Shown piece after piece: positions 27,980 to 37,245 of a DNA stretch of 64,000 nt (its first letter is position 1; the number at the start of each line of letters is the position of its first letter). The stretch is from Nostoc sp. B(2019). GTDB taxonomy: Bacteria > Cyanobacteriota > Cyanobacteriia > Cyanobacteriales > Nostocaceae. A model generated the notes under the pieces. It was not told the origin of the DNA. It searched no databases and saw only the letters and a program-made list of their open reading frames with translations. The position numbers and the translations under genes are program-made. Location: the NCBI RefSeq assembly GCF_010091925.1, contig NZ_WVID01000009.1:221081-285080 (forward strand), read 5' to 3'.

Positions 27980-28168
27980 TCATCTACGAGTATCAAAGAC
28001 TCATCCGCGAGTATCAAAGACTCGTCCGCGAGTATTAAAGACTCGTCCACGAATATCAAAGACTCGTCTGCGAGTATCAAAGACTCGTCCACGAGTATTA
28101 AAGACTCGTCCACGAATATCAAAGACTCGTCCACGAGTATCAAAGACTCGTCCACGAGTATCAAAGAC
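27980..28168 (+). repeat. 21-bp tandem array, nine units
   Basis: Nine head-to-tail units of 21 bp follow the CocE stop codons in the same reading frame; the unit begins TCGTCCACGAGTATCAAAG and ends AC. Each unit translates as S-S-(T/A)-(S/N)-I-K-D, and most variation is synonymous or T/A and S/N. Units 3-5 and 6-8 match each other more closely than neighbours, suggesting a 63-bp higher-order duplication. The frame stays open to a stop at about 28214, with no start codon of its own. Being a multiple of three, the array is open in several frames on both strands, so coding potential is not proven. Confidence 0.97.
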
Positions 28169-28222
28169 TCATTTGCTAATGATTATACTAGAACACCGAT
28201 TCAGTATTTAAGATAGGGGCGA

Positions 28223-28313
28223 GAAAAACCGATTATTTCGTAGAGACGTTGCAATGCAACGTCTCTACAGTCAACGATAATTGGTCGTTTTACCGAAAAT
28301 AAATCGGGTTTTT
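28223..28313. mobile_element. Fold-back element with a perfect central palindrome
   Basis: A perfect 14-bp stem with a one-base centre (GTAGAGACGTTGCA, A, then its inverse) lies at 28240-28268. Outer arms GAAAAACCGATTATTTCG and CGAAAATAAATCGGGTTTTT are imperfect inverse complements. A GCGA flanks both ends (28219-28222 and 28314-28317), a possible 4-bp target duplication. It may also serve as a bidirectional terminator between the two convergent genes. Confidence 0.65.
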
Positions 28314-28320
28314 GCGATTA

Positions 28321-31300
28321 CTAAATCGATGCTCTAGTTAACTCCATAATTTTTTCAAACTGAAAGTTATGAGTTAAATCTATTAAATAGTTATTCAATA
28401 CAGCATTTTCTGAGGGAATTTGCTCAATCAATTCTAAAATTAAATAATCGCTGCATTGGGCGGCGGCATTATACACCTTTGTTAGCCATTCAGATGACAT
28501 TTGAGATAACAGAGGAACTAAATCTGTAGAAGTCAAAATTGGTTCTTCTTGTTGCTTTTGATTAGATATTTGCTGACTATCTTGGGAATAAACATATTGT
28601 AAACCTAGATATTCGCTCAATTTTTCTAGTAGTTGTTCTTCTCGGAAAGGCTTGTTAATAAAATCATCACAACCTACCTTTATCATTGCCTCTCGTTGTT
28701 CTTCAAAAGCGTTGGCAGTTAAGGCAATAATGATAGTATTGGTACGCTGTAATTCTTCACTATTCTCTTTTTCTCTAGATTTAATAATTTTTGTGGCTTC
28801 GTAGCCATCCATAACAGGCATCCGCATATCCATTAAAATCAGGTGTGGTTGCCATTTCTGCCAAAGAGCGATCGCTTCGATGCCATTTGCAGCCTCCTGG
28901 GTTACAAAGCCAATAGATGTTAATAGTTTAACTACGAATAAACGACTGTCTGTAACATCATCAACCACCAAGATGCGATATTCTTTTTGCTCTGGTGCTA
29001 AACCAATAATTTGGCGTTGAGTTTGTTGAGTCTGAATTTCGCTAGCTAAAGCTAGACTAATTGGAATATCAAAAGTAAATTTACTTCCCTCACCCACAGT
29101 GCTGGTGACGCTAATATCTCCTCCCATTAGTTGCACGTATTTGCGGCTAATTGCTAAACCCAGTCCCGTTCCCTGTTGGGATTTTCTGCCGGTTTCAGTT
29201 TGCCCAAAAGCTTCAAACAATAAGTCAATTTCTTGGGGAGCAATACCGGGGCCGGTGTCTTGTATCTCGAAGCAGAGATGAGGTAGTGGGGGAGTGGAAG
29301 AATAATTTTGAATTGTTTCCCCCTCCTGTTGTCCTCCTTGCTCTTTCATTTCCACTCGCAATGTTACCCTTCCAGTTTCGGTAAATTTGATCGCATTTCC
29401 TAGTAGATTGAGCAAGACTTGACGTAGTTTACTTGCGTCAGCTTGCACGTACTTAGGAAGGTTTGGATTGTATTCAAATATTAAATGTAGTCCTTTAGAG
29501 TTAGCACGGAAGTGTAACATCTCTTCGAGGTTTTCTAAGAGGCGAATGAAGTCAAAATTATTGACATTCAATGTTATTCTTCCAGCTTCGATTTTTGACA
29601 TTTCCAGAATGTCGTTGATTAAGTTAAGGAGATGTTCGCCAGCACGATTGATGATTGCTAGGTTTTGCTGATGTTCTGTGGATAGAGAATGCTCATGGCT
29701 CATCACTTGGGTAAAACCGAGGATCGCATTGAGCGGGGTACGTAGTTCGTGGCTCATGTTGGCGAGAAATTCGCTTTTAGCGCGGTTAGCAGCATCAGCA
29801 GCTATAACAGTTTCTTGTAATACTTGTGATTGTCTTTGCGTTTTTGCGAGTAATTGTGCTTGTTGTAATGCAACTCCCAACTGATTGCCAATTTGAACTA
29901 CGATGTTGATTTCTCCTGGTTTCCATTGGCGGGAACCAGAATTTTGATAACTCGCTAGTAAACCCCAAAGTTGATTACCACATAAGATGGGGACAATAAT
30001 ATAAGCTTTTGCCTGAAAGCGCTCTAAGAGGTTGATGTAACAAGGATGAAACCCAGCTTTGTAAATGTCTGGGACACAGCAGAAACTTGCACCTTGTGTG
30101 AATATACTACTTTGGGTTGTTTGCAGGTCAGAATCTTGCTCTTGGTTATTTGCGTTATTCAAAATTTTCGCTATGCAACAACCATCTTCTAAAATACCTT
30201 CTGTGAGATCAGGGTCATTGTTGTGTTCTTCTATCAAAGAAATCCAACCATTCCCTACTGACTCAGAGACAAATTCCCCACTCCAGTAAGGATTGAAACG
30301 ATAAACGACGACACGATCGCAATTAAGTACTTGGCGTAATTCTTGGGTTGTAGCAGCAAATATAGTCTCCAAATCCAAAGTTTGGCGCATTCTTTGAATT
30401 ACTTGGGCGATCGCTTTTTCTCGTTCTGCACTTTCACGCAAGGCTTCTTCTGCCAGTTTTCTCTCGGTAATATCTGTTACTGTACCGATATAACCTTTAA
30501 TTTCTCCATCATCTCCAATTTCTGGTAAAGCTTGAGCAATTACCCAGGCTACTGTGCCATTAGGATGCAGGTAGCGATGCTCAGACCTAGATGGCACTCT
30601 CCCTTCTACTGCTGCTTCATACCATAAGCTCAGCACGCGATCGCGGTCTTCTGGATGTAAAGCATTTACCCAACCTCTCCCCAAAGACTCTTGTAGGGAA
30701 AGTCCAGTAATCTCAGTCCAGCGCTGATTTAAATATAAGGCGTTGCCATCACTATCCGCGTGGAATATACAAACTGGTGAGGCTTCTGCTAAAAGTTGAT
30801 ATCGCTGCTGACTTGACTGTAAAGCTAATTCTGCCAGCTTGCGATCATTGATGTCTGCCCAATAACCAACGCACTCAATAGGATTACCTACTTCATCACG
30901 AATTAACCTCACCTGTTCGTAGAACCAGTGATAAGTTCCATCGGCGTGTAACCACCGATATTCATACGAACTGTACTCTTGCTCAGAAAGCTCCGATAAT
31001 TTTCCCAAAACAAAATCAACATCTTCTGGGTGAATGTGGTCGAGCCAGAAACTAGAATTGCCGAGAAATTCCTGGGCTTCGTAGCCAACCATGACCTTAA
31101 CGTTCTCACTGATAAAAGTAGTGCCAAAATCCCCTGATGTTTTGCAGCTATAAATAACTACAGCACTAGAAGTAAGCAGATATTGCAGGCGTTCGTTGGC
31201 TAAGCGTAGTTCTTGTTCGACGCGTTTACGTTCGCGTAGTGCTGCTTGCAATTCGCTAATTTCTACCATCACTGTACCTACACCAGAGGGGCGATCATCC

Positions 31301-34137
31301 TCACCGGGAATTGGAAAATAAGAAATTAGGAAGTGGCGGATAATATCCGGTTGATTGGGTGATTTGCCGCTCAATTCCTGGTTGAGAATGGGTTTACCAG
31401 TCAACATAACTTGTTGATAGATTGGTTCTACTAAAGAGGCAATGTTAGGTAAGACTTCATGGATAGTTTTGCCGATATGATCTTTTTGGGGTTTTCCATT
31501 AATCTGTGCTAGTAGTTCGTTGATCTGCACAAACCGCAGTTGATTATCTAAAATGTTCATACCCACAGGAGCACTGCTGAAAAAGGCATTGAGGCGGGCC
31601 TCTCTTAGCGCCAATTCTCGTTCTAGGGTTTTGCGATCGGTGATGTCTTTGTGCGTACCTGTCATTCGCAAAGGCTTACCCCGATCATCACGCTCAAAAA
31701 TCTGACCGCGAGACTGAATCCACTTCCACTCACCAGAGGAGTAGCGCATCCGAAATTCCACTTCATAAATGGGGCTAGCACCTTGGAGATGGGCGTTTAA
31801 GGCTGAATTGACTGCGGGCCAGTCTTCTGGGTGTACTAGTTGCTCAAAGGCTTGCTGATTTTCCTCAACTTCATGTTCTGCGTACCCCAGCATTTTTATC
31901 CACCGCCAGTCACGATAGATTTTGCCAGTACGGATATTCCAATCCCACAACCCCAAATCGCTAGCTTCTAAGGCGAGATGCAAACGTTCTTCGCTTTGTT
32001 TATGGGCGGCTTCTACCTGTTTGCGCTTAATCATCCCACCTAACTGGACAGCAACAGCACCTACTAACATCAGCAAGCGTTTATCTATTGGAACTGAGCT
32101 GCGTTTAAAAAACACCAAAATAGCCAATACTTGGTTCCCAGACAGTATGGGAACGCCAAAACCAGCTTTTAATCCTACTTTTGTGGCTTGTGGCGATCGC
32201 AAAAAAGTTGGCTTTGTAACCTGAGAAACATCCTCTATCCATTCTGGTTTCATGGTCTGCCAAACTCGTCCTGGTAGCCCCACCCCTGGAGGAAATTTGA
32301 CATTTTGGCTTTGGCGGCAAAATTCCTCTAAACTATCTTGTTCACCGTACCAACCCAAACTATGTTCTAAAACAGTGCCATCTGCACTAGGTATCCATGC
32401 TTCGCCAAAATCCCAGCTGATGGTATGACAAATTAACCGCAAGACGAGGGTTAAAGCGCTGTTTAGATCTATGGCGCGAGTAATGGCTTGGGTTGTCAAC
32501 AGCAGTAAACGGCTTTCATTTTCAGCCTGCTTGCGCTCAGTGATGTCTTTAGCTGTACCTAGTACATATTGTTGCCCATCAATCTCGATCATTTCTGCAC
32601 TCAGCAGCGTTGTTTTGATCTCTCCATTGGAGGTGCGAAAATCAACCTCATGGTTGCGAATGGCTTTAGTCTGTTTGAGGATTTGGGTCAGCACAGCACA
32701 CTGCTCTCGATTTACCCAAATATCCAATTCTTTATGGGTGCGACCGATGACTTGAGCACGAGAATAACCAAAAAACCGACAGAAGCTATCGTTAACTTCG
32801 GTGTAGCAGGTTTCTGGGAAAGTGGACAGGGAAATCGGGTCAGGAGATGATCTAAAAGCCGATGCTAATTTTTCTTCAGAAGCGCGTCGTGCTGCTTCTG
32901 CGCGTTGGCGTGAGCATGCTTCCAGCACCAAAGATACTAAATTGCTTGAGGAACGAGCAAAATTCTGGTCTTCTAGCGTCCAATTATGAGCAACACCCAC
33001 CGCTTCCAGGCACAAAACTCCTACAGTCTTTCCCCCCACTCTGATGGGAGTATCGAGCAGAGAAATGATACTTAATGGAGTCAAATAAGACTCAGAAAAT
33101 TTTTTGGTTCTGGGATCGGTGTATACATCATCTACGGTGATTAGTTGGTCTTGCTGTAAAGCTTGAAAATACGCTGGATAGTCTGCCGCTAAGAGAGAAA
33201 ATCCTTCGCTATGTTGGTTGCAACTCTTTTCAAATAGATCTAGGCACTGGAGATTAATACCTCTTTTGTCATATAGCCAAATACTGGCTCGCTCAACTCC
33301 AACAGTTTTAGCACCTGCTTCTGTGATTTCACTCAAAGCTGCTTTCAAGTCGCCCTGATAAAGCACCTGATTTTTTGCCAATTGCGTTAGCACCAGGTTA
33401 TAGTTGCGGAGCTTAATAGTATTTTGTTGTAGGGCTTGTTCTACCTGTTGGTGTTCTGTGATGTTACTAACTAAACCCTCTTTATTGCGTAAGGCGATCG
33501 CCACCATCAAATCAACAGTAGTACCATCTTTGAGCAATGGAGTTTTATAATTAATTTCTCTCAGCAGATGGCTACGGTCAAGTTGTTTTTGCAGGGCTTC
33601 CTCGCTGAGTTGGCAACTGCTAATATCCATTAAAATCGCTTCTATTTGTTTGTTGCGAGTATTCAACTCAAATGTAACTCTTTGCCGCTCTTGAATCTCC
33701 CCTTGTAATTGGGCATTTTGTTCTTTTAACTGGTTTTTTAACCTTTGGAAATTGAGTTGATTATGTATGCGAAATAAAACTTCTTGAGATTCTAATGGTT
33801 TCGTAATATAGTCAACATTATCTAATTCAAAAACTTTTATTTTTTTAGCTATTTCATCTAAACTGTTGAGAAAAATTATCGGAATATTTTGAGTCTTATA
33901 GTTAGCTTTTAAATGTTGATAAACCTCATAACCATCCATTTCTGGCATGATCATATTAAGCAATATCAAATCAGGGAGAAAATTCAGCACTGTGCTAATT
34001 GCCATCTGCCCTGAAATGAGTTTTTGAATCTGATAACCTTGGCATTGGAGGATATCTGATAAAAAATATAAATCTTCTGGACTGCTGTCAACTAATAAAA
34101 TTTTTATCTGCTGAAAATCCATTGTCATATCAACCAT
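28321..34137 (-). CDS. Giant hybrid histidine kinase (pseudo-REC, three GAF, five PAS, HisKA, HATPase, REC)
   Basis: The open frame reaches a TTG at 34152; ATGs at 34137, 34128 and 34122 are better starts. Numbered from the TTG frame, the order is an N-terminal receiver (15-130), coiled coil, GAF (about 265-410), PAS (430-550), GAF (555-705), four PAS (725-1240), GAF (1250-1430), HisKA with H1468 ([14 protein letters not shown]), HATPase to about 1695, REC with D1775 (ILMDMRMPVMDGY) and a helical tail. The first receiver has Asn66 in place of the phospho-acceptor Asp (ILLNMIMPEMDG) and Asp-Ser in place of the acid pair, so it cannot be phosphorylated normally. No membrane helices are seen; a soluble multi-input sensor. 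Confidence 0.95.
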   Translation of the reverse strand: MVDMTMDFQQIKILLVDSSPEDLYFLSDILQCQGYQIQKLISGQMAISTVLNFLPDLILLNMIMPEMDGYEVYQHLKANYKTQNIPIIFLNSLDEIAKKIKVFELDNVDYITKPLESQEVLFRIHNQLNFQRLKNQLKEQNAQLQGEIQERQRVTFELNTRNKQIEAILMDISSCQLSEEALQKQLDRSHLLREINYKTPLLKDGTTVDLMVAIALRNKEGLVSNITEHQQVEQALQQNTIKLRNYNLVLTQLAKNQVLYQGDLKAALSEITEAGAKTVGVERASIWLYDKRGINLQCLDLFEKSCNQHSEGFSLLAADYPAYFQALQQDQLITVDDVYTDPRTKKFSESYLTPLSIISLLDTPIRVGGKTVGVLCLEAVGVAHNWTLEDQNFARSSSNLVSLVLEACSRQRAEAARRASEEKLASAFRSSPDPISLSTFPETCYTEVNDSFCRFFGYSRAQVIGRTHKELDIWVNREQCAVLTQILKQTKAIRNHEVDFRTSNGEIKTTLLSAEMIEIDGQQYVLGTAKDITERKQAENESRLLLLTTQAITRAIDLNSALTLVLRLICHTISWDFGEAWIPSADGTVLEHSLGWYGEQDSLEEFCRQSQNVKFPPGVGLPGRVWQTMKPEWIEDVSQVTKPTFLRSPQATKVGLKAGFGVPILSGNQVLAILVFFKRSSVPIDKRLLMLVGAVAVQLGGMIKRKQVEAAHKQSEERLHLALEASDLGLWDWNIRTGKIYRDWRWIKMLGYAEHEVEENQQAFEQLVHPEDWPAVNSALNAHLQGASPIYEVEFRMRYSSGEWKWIQSRGQIFERDDRGKPLRMTGTHKDITDRKTLERELALREARLNAFFSSAPVGMNILDNQLRFVQINELLAQINGKPQKDHIGKTIHEVLPNIASLVEPIYQQVMLTGKPILNQELSGKSPNQPDIIRHFLISYFPIPGEDDRPSGVGTVMVEISELQAALRERKRVEQELRLANERLQYLLTSSAVVIYSCKTSGDFGTTFISENVKVMVGYEAQEFLGNSSFWLDHIHPEDVDFVLGKLSELSEQEYSSYEYRWLHADGTYHWFYEQVRLIRDEVGNPIECVGYWADINDRKLAELALQSSQQRYQLLAEASPVCIFHADSDGNALYLNQRWTEITGLSLQESLGRGWVNALHPEDRDRVLSLWYEAAVEGRVPSRSEHRYLHPNGTVAWVIAQALPEIGDDGEIKGYIGTVTDITERKLAEEALRESAEREKAIAQVIQRMRQTLDLETIFAATTQELRQVLNCDRVVVYRFNPYWSGEFVSESVGNGWISLIEEHNNDPDLTEGILEDGCCIAKILNNANNQEQDSDLQTTQSSIFTQGASFCCVPDIYKAGFHPCYINLLERFQAKAYIIVPILCGNQLWGLLASYQNSGSRQWKPGEINIVVQIGNQLGVALQQAQLLAKTQRQSQVLQETVIAADAANRAKSEFLANMSHELRTPLNAILGFTQVMSHEHSLSTEHQQNLAIINRAGEHLLNLINDILEMSKIEAGRITLNVNNFDFIRLLENLEEMLHFRANSKGLHLIFEYNPNLPKYVQADASKLRQVLLNLLGNAIKFTETGRVTLRVEMKEQGGQQEGETIQNYSSTPPLPHLCFEIQDTGPGIAPQEIDLLFEAFGQTETGRKSQQGTGLGLAISRKYVQLMGGDISVTSTVGEGSKFTFDIPISLALASEIQTQQTQRQIIGLAPEQKEYRILVVDDVTDSRLFVVKLLTSIGFVTQEAANGIEAIALWQKWQPHLILMDMRMPVMDGYEATKIIKSREKENSEELQRTNTIIIALTANAFEEQREAMIKVGCDDFINKPFREEQLLEKLSEYLGLQYVYSQDSQQISNQKQQEEPILTSTDLVPLLSQMSSEWLTKVYNAAAQCSDYLILELIEQIPSENAVLNNYLIDLTHNFQFEKIMELTRASI

Positions 34138-34313
34138 TGAGTGAGTTTTCAATCAGAGATAAACTTTTGAGTAAACGTGAAAATGCTCAAGAACAAGTGT
34201 TCATAAATATAATTTACACGTAAATATCAAGTATCTTGCCCAAGATTAAGTTGTTACCCGTTTAATTTACAGAACTATGCGTTATGGCTCTCAAGAGCGG
34301 GGCTTTACTCAAA

Positions 34314-34347
34314 TCAATCCTCCATCCCCAAGGGGGTGGAGGATTGA
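34314..34347. repeat. Near-perfect hairpin TCAATCCTCCA
   Basis: The arms TCAATCCTCCA and TGGAGGATTGA are exact inverse complements with TCCCCAAGGGGG inside, which itself pairs. The hairpin lies about 180 bp upstream of the giant kinase gene and has no U-tract. Confidence 0.8.
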
Positions 34348-34532
34348 GCATTGGTAATTATTATTTATACCCCATGCGGCAGCTGATACTGGTAACTAAC
34401 CAAGTCAGGAGTATGTTAAACATAATAACTCCTTGACTTATTTATCTATATAGTTAGATAGTTCAATGATAATTTAACTTTAGATTCAGTTTAAAAATAG
34501 ACTTATTGCAAAAGTTGATTTTATTAAAATTA

Positions 34533-34711
34533 AACCACAGATGAACACCGATAAATTATCTGTCTTGAAAAGTTTCCTAGGTTGGGAAACCCCGTTCGCA
34601 TGATTGCGTCTCCCCAACTCTTGGAGACGCTACGCGTTGGCGGAGCCTCTCCAAGAGTTGGGATAAGTCTACAGAACTTTTCGCTGTGTTTATCTATGTT
34701 CATCTGTGGTT
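34533..34711. mobile_element. 179-bp fold-back element with AACCACAGATGAACAC ends
   Basis: The terminal inverted repeats of about 22 bp (ACCACAGATGAACACCGATA on the left) match with two mismatches. A second, exact 15-bp stem CCCAACTCTTGGAGA lies inside at 34613-34627 and 34648-34662, around the GACGCTACGCG-type core seen widely in Nostoc. The same ends bound the 56-bp element at 16127-16182. No transposase is encoded; it is non-autonomous. Confidence 0.75.
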
Positions 34712-35292
34712 CCAATAAAAACCTAGGATTTTTGCAAGATGTTTAATAATGTGACTAAAAAGTGATACAGATTTATTTAACAGGCATCAATTAATTTGAA
34801 AATGATTGTATATTTTAACATAATTTATCCGCTAATCTACTATTTTCTAATCTATTCCCTTAGATATATATCTTTAACTAACTAAGCAAAACTCTTGACA
34901 GATATGCCTGAAGTTTTATTTTGCTAAACCTATAATTAAAAGCTTGTGAATATCAAACTCCAAAAACTTACATAGCGTCTTTCAGTGAATTAAAATACCA
35001 TCGAATACACTTAATCTATCAACATCCTTAGTTACCTATCTTTCTTAATATGTATATCTATGACATGGTGATTTTATAGTTTGGAATGAGATAAAGTAAA
35101 ATCCAGCACTATGAACATTTTGCTAAGCTTCGTTACTTGAAGAGTTGCTACGGATTCTAAAGTAAAAAATTAAAATGTGTGCAAAATTGTAATTATGGCA
35201 AATTAGTAAAATATCATCTGTTTTCCAAGATTACCAATTACTTTGTTAACAAAAATTAAAGCGGCAAAAATGTATAATCAAAGGTAAATAAT

Positions 35293-35679
35293 ATGTATGT
35301 TGATCAAACACCACAAAGAAATGTAATAACCCATAGAAATTTGCATCAATTAACCCAGAATGAAGTCAGAAGAGAGCAAACGCAACCGAATCAATTCACT
35401 ATTCCCGATGTAGTAATATCTTTGTCTCCTCTTGGTTTTATTTTTGGTTGGGTAGTTTTTTTTATTGCCTTGCGAAAAATCAGGACATTTTTAGATAATA
35501 AAATGGTGTTTACTATCAAGGGCTTAGATAAAGTCCCTTGTAAGAACTGTAAATTTTATTCAAACAATCATTATCTCAAGTGTGCAGTAAACCCTTCGAT
35601 TGTTCTTACTGAAGAAGCGATGAATTGCTCTGAGTACTCACCCACTAAGAGCAAATTTCCTCCAAAAAATATGTTTTAA
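35293..35679 (+). CDS. Small membrane protein with C-terminal Cys-rich tail
   Basis: The 128-aa protein has a polar N-terminal segment, a hydrophobic helix at about residues 40-60 (VISLSPLGFIFGWVVFFIAL) and a C-terminal cysteine cluster: PCKNCKFY, then KCAVNPS and NCSEYSP. CxxC plus two further cysteines suggest a metal site or redox-active tail. I do not recognise a named family, although similar Cys-rich small proteins occur in Nostoc. It is monocistronic, with an ATG after GGTAAATAAT. The promoter must lie in the repeat-rich region upstream. Confidence 0.75.
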   Translation: MYVDQTPQRNVITHRNLHQLTQNEVRREQTQPNQFTIPDVVISLSPLGFIFGWVVFFIALRKIRTFLDNKMVFTIKGLDKVPCKNCKFYSNNHYLKCAVNPSIVLTEEAMNCSEYSPTKSKFPPKNMF

Positions 35680-35765
35680 GAAAATAGTAGTTATTAAGCT
35701 GATTGTGATACCAAGTAGAAGGATTTAGCTTGTATTAAGTGGCTATAGGCATTTCAATATTTTAC

Positions 35766-35816
35766 GTAGAGCGATAAATCGCTGACTACGAACAAAAGTT
35801 TTATTTTACATTTAAT
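35766..35816. repeat. Dispersed 51-bp repeat, copy A
   Basis: Its inverse complement is found at 44045-44096 with few differences (shared core AACTTTTGTTCGTAGTCAGC). The centre reads GCGATAAATCGC, a palindrome. A small interspersed repeat, not associated with coding. Confidence 0.85.
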
Positions 35817-35916
35817 AATGTCTATCTAGTTGCAATTAGTATAAAATTCTAGATCGCGCTACTTCAGTATGGTCAGGTTTGCACACAACAAGCTGCTGCT
35901 AATTTTGCCTATTTAT

Positions 35917-37047
35917 TTATCCCATCTGTTTGCCTAAATCTCGCTGTCGCTGCAACCAACTTGCTACATCATTGGCGGTGATGATGCCTTTTAGTGAACT
36001 ATTTTGAGTCACTAGCACACGACGAACTCCCGACTCTTGCATTTTTTCTAATACATGAGACATCTCTTCTTCTGGACGGGCAGTAATTCCTTGATCTGTG
36101 GAAATCATCGTGTCTTTCACAGTACGATATACCCATTCTTCTCGTGGCACATCCTTGACCTGATTTAAGGTAATAATGCCTACAGGATGGCTATCTTGAG
36201 TTACTGGAAAAGACTGATAGCGACGACTGAGAAAATATTTATCTACTAAATCTTGTAGCGTCAGGTCAGCATTTACCGTTTCTGGGTAGGGAGTCATAAT
36301 TTCTCGTGCTTTTACTCCTTCAAGAGTTGTACGAACCAAAATTTCTTCGTAGCTAGCTTCTGCGGCATTGTATAAGAACCAGCCAATCAAGATTAACCAG
36401 AGTCCACCTAACAAAGCAGAACCAAATAATTCCCAGAAACCAAGAGCAATTAGCAAATAAGCTAACCATTTACCACCGCTAGAGGCAATTTGAGTGGCCT
36501 TTTTTTTGTTACCAGTATACTTCCAGATAATTGAGCGGAAGACGCGACCGCCATCTAGAGGAAATCCAGGTAGCATGTTGAAGATGGCGAGAATGAGATT
36601 AATGGAAGCGAGGTAAGAAGCGACGCCAGTAACTACAATACTCCATCCAGCATTTTTGCCTACAAACCAGATTAAGCCAAAGAAAGCAGCAAGCAGCACA
36701 CTGGTGAGGGGCCCAATTATGGCAATCTGGAATTCGTCTCCAGGATTCTCGGCTTCCATGCGAGTGCGAGAGACACCACCAAAGATAAATAGAGTGATGC
36801 CTTCAACGGGAATTCCTTTACTCCTAGCTACAAAGGAGTGAGAAAGTTCATGAGCAAGCAGTGACGCGAAAAACAGCAGAGTTGCTACTAGGCCCATGCC
36901 AAAATAGGTGGCGTTGGAAAGTCCTGGATAGTTAGCTGGGAATAAACCTACACTTAAAGTCCACAGGACGAGGAAGACAATTAATAGCCAAGACAAGTCT
37001 ATTCGGATTTCAAATCCGAAAATAGAACCTACTCGAAAACCTTGCAT
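35917..37047 (-). CDS. Site-2 protease family (M50) metalloprotease with CBS domains
   Basis: The 376-aa protein begins GFRVGSIFGFEIRIDLSW. The zinc motif HELSH is at about residue 65, in a membrane helix, and the second zinc ligand is in NMLPGFPLDGGRVFRS near residue 160; these define M50B intramembrane proteases. Two CBS domains follow at about 235-370 (YPETVNADLTLQDLV and GITARPEEEMSHVL) and likely bind an adenine nucleotide to modulate activity. It would cut membrane proteins such as anti-sigma factors. It is not in an obvious operon; the target is not known. Confidence 0.95.
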   Translation of the reverse strand: MQGFRVGSIFGFEIRIDLSWLLIVFLVLWTLSVGLFPANYPGLSNATYFGMGLVATLLFFASLLAHELSHSFVARSKGIPVEGITLFIFGGVSRTRMEAENPGDEFQIAIIGPLTSVLLAAFFGLIWFVGKNAGWSIVVTGVASYLASINLILAIFNMLPGFPLDGGRVFRSIIWKYTGNKKKATQIASSGGKWLAYLLIALGFWELFGSALLGGLWLILIGWFLYNAAEASYEEILVRTTLEGVKAREIMTPYPETVNADLTLQDLVDKYFLSRRYQSFPVTQDSHPVGIITLNQVKDVPREEWVYRTVKDTMISTDQGITARPEEEMSHVLEKMQESGVRRVLVTQNSSLKGIITANDVASWLQRQRDLGKQMG

Positions 37048-37245
37048 ATATTTCTCTTTTTCTAGAGCGGTTTCTGTAGAGTGGGAATTAAATGATGGGT
37101 GCTAAATCACCAAAAGCATAGAAAAATTTAATCATTGCTTCCTCTGGCAAACGATAGATGTTAAGGCTTGCAAACATCCGGTTTAGCTGCCTGAAGACAT
37201 ACCTGTAATCTTTAATTATGTTCCCTGACTATGCAAGTCTTATAG

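Larger units (their letters stand above)
34138..35292. other. Long intergenic region with repeats
   Basis: About 1.1 kb, AT-rich, between the divergent giant kinase gene and the 128-aa gene. It holds a hairpin at 34314-34347, a fold-back element at 34533-34711, and otherwise nothing recognisable. The promoters of both genes should lie at its ends. Confidence 0.5.

Noticed and set aside
27980..28168. CRISPR array
   Set aside because: The units are contiguous 21-bp copies with no distinct spacers and no cas genes nearby.
27930..28211. Plus-strand frame of basic SKTRPRV repeats and the minus-strand ILVDESL frame over the 21-bp array
   Set aside because: A 21-bp array is open in many frames because its period is a multiple of three; neither has a separate start context or known domain.
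34530..34715. A 61-codon minus-strand frame
   Set aside because: It spans exactly the fold-back element and so reflects repeat DNA rather than a gene.
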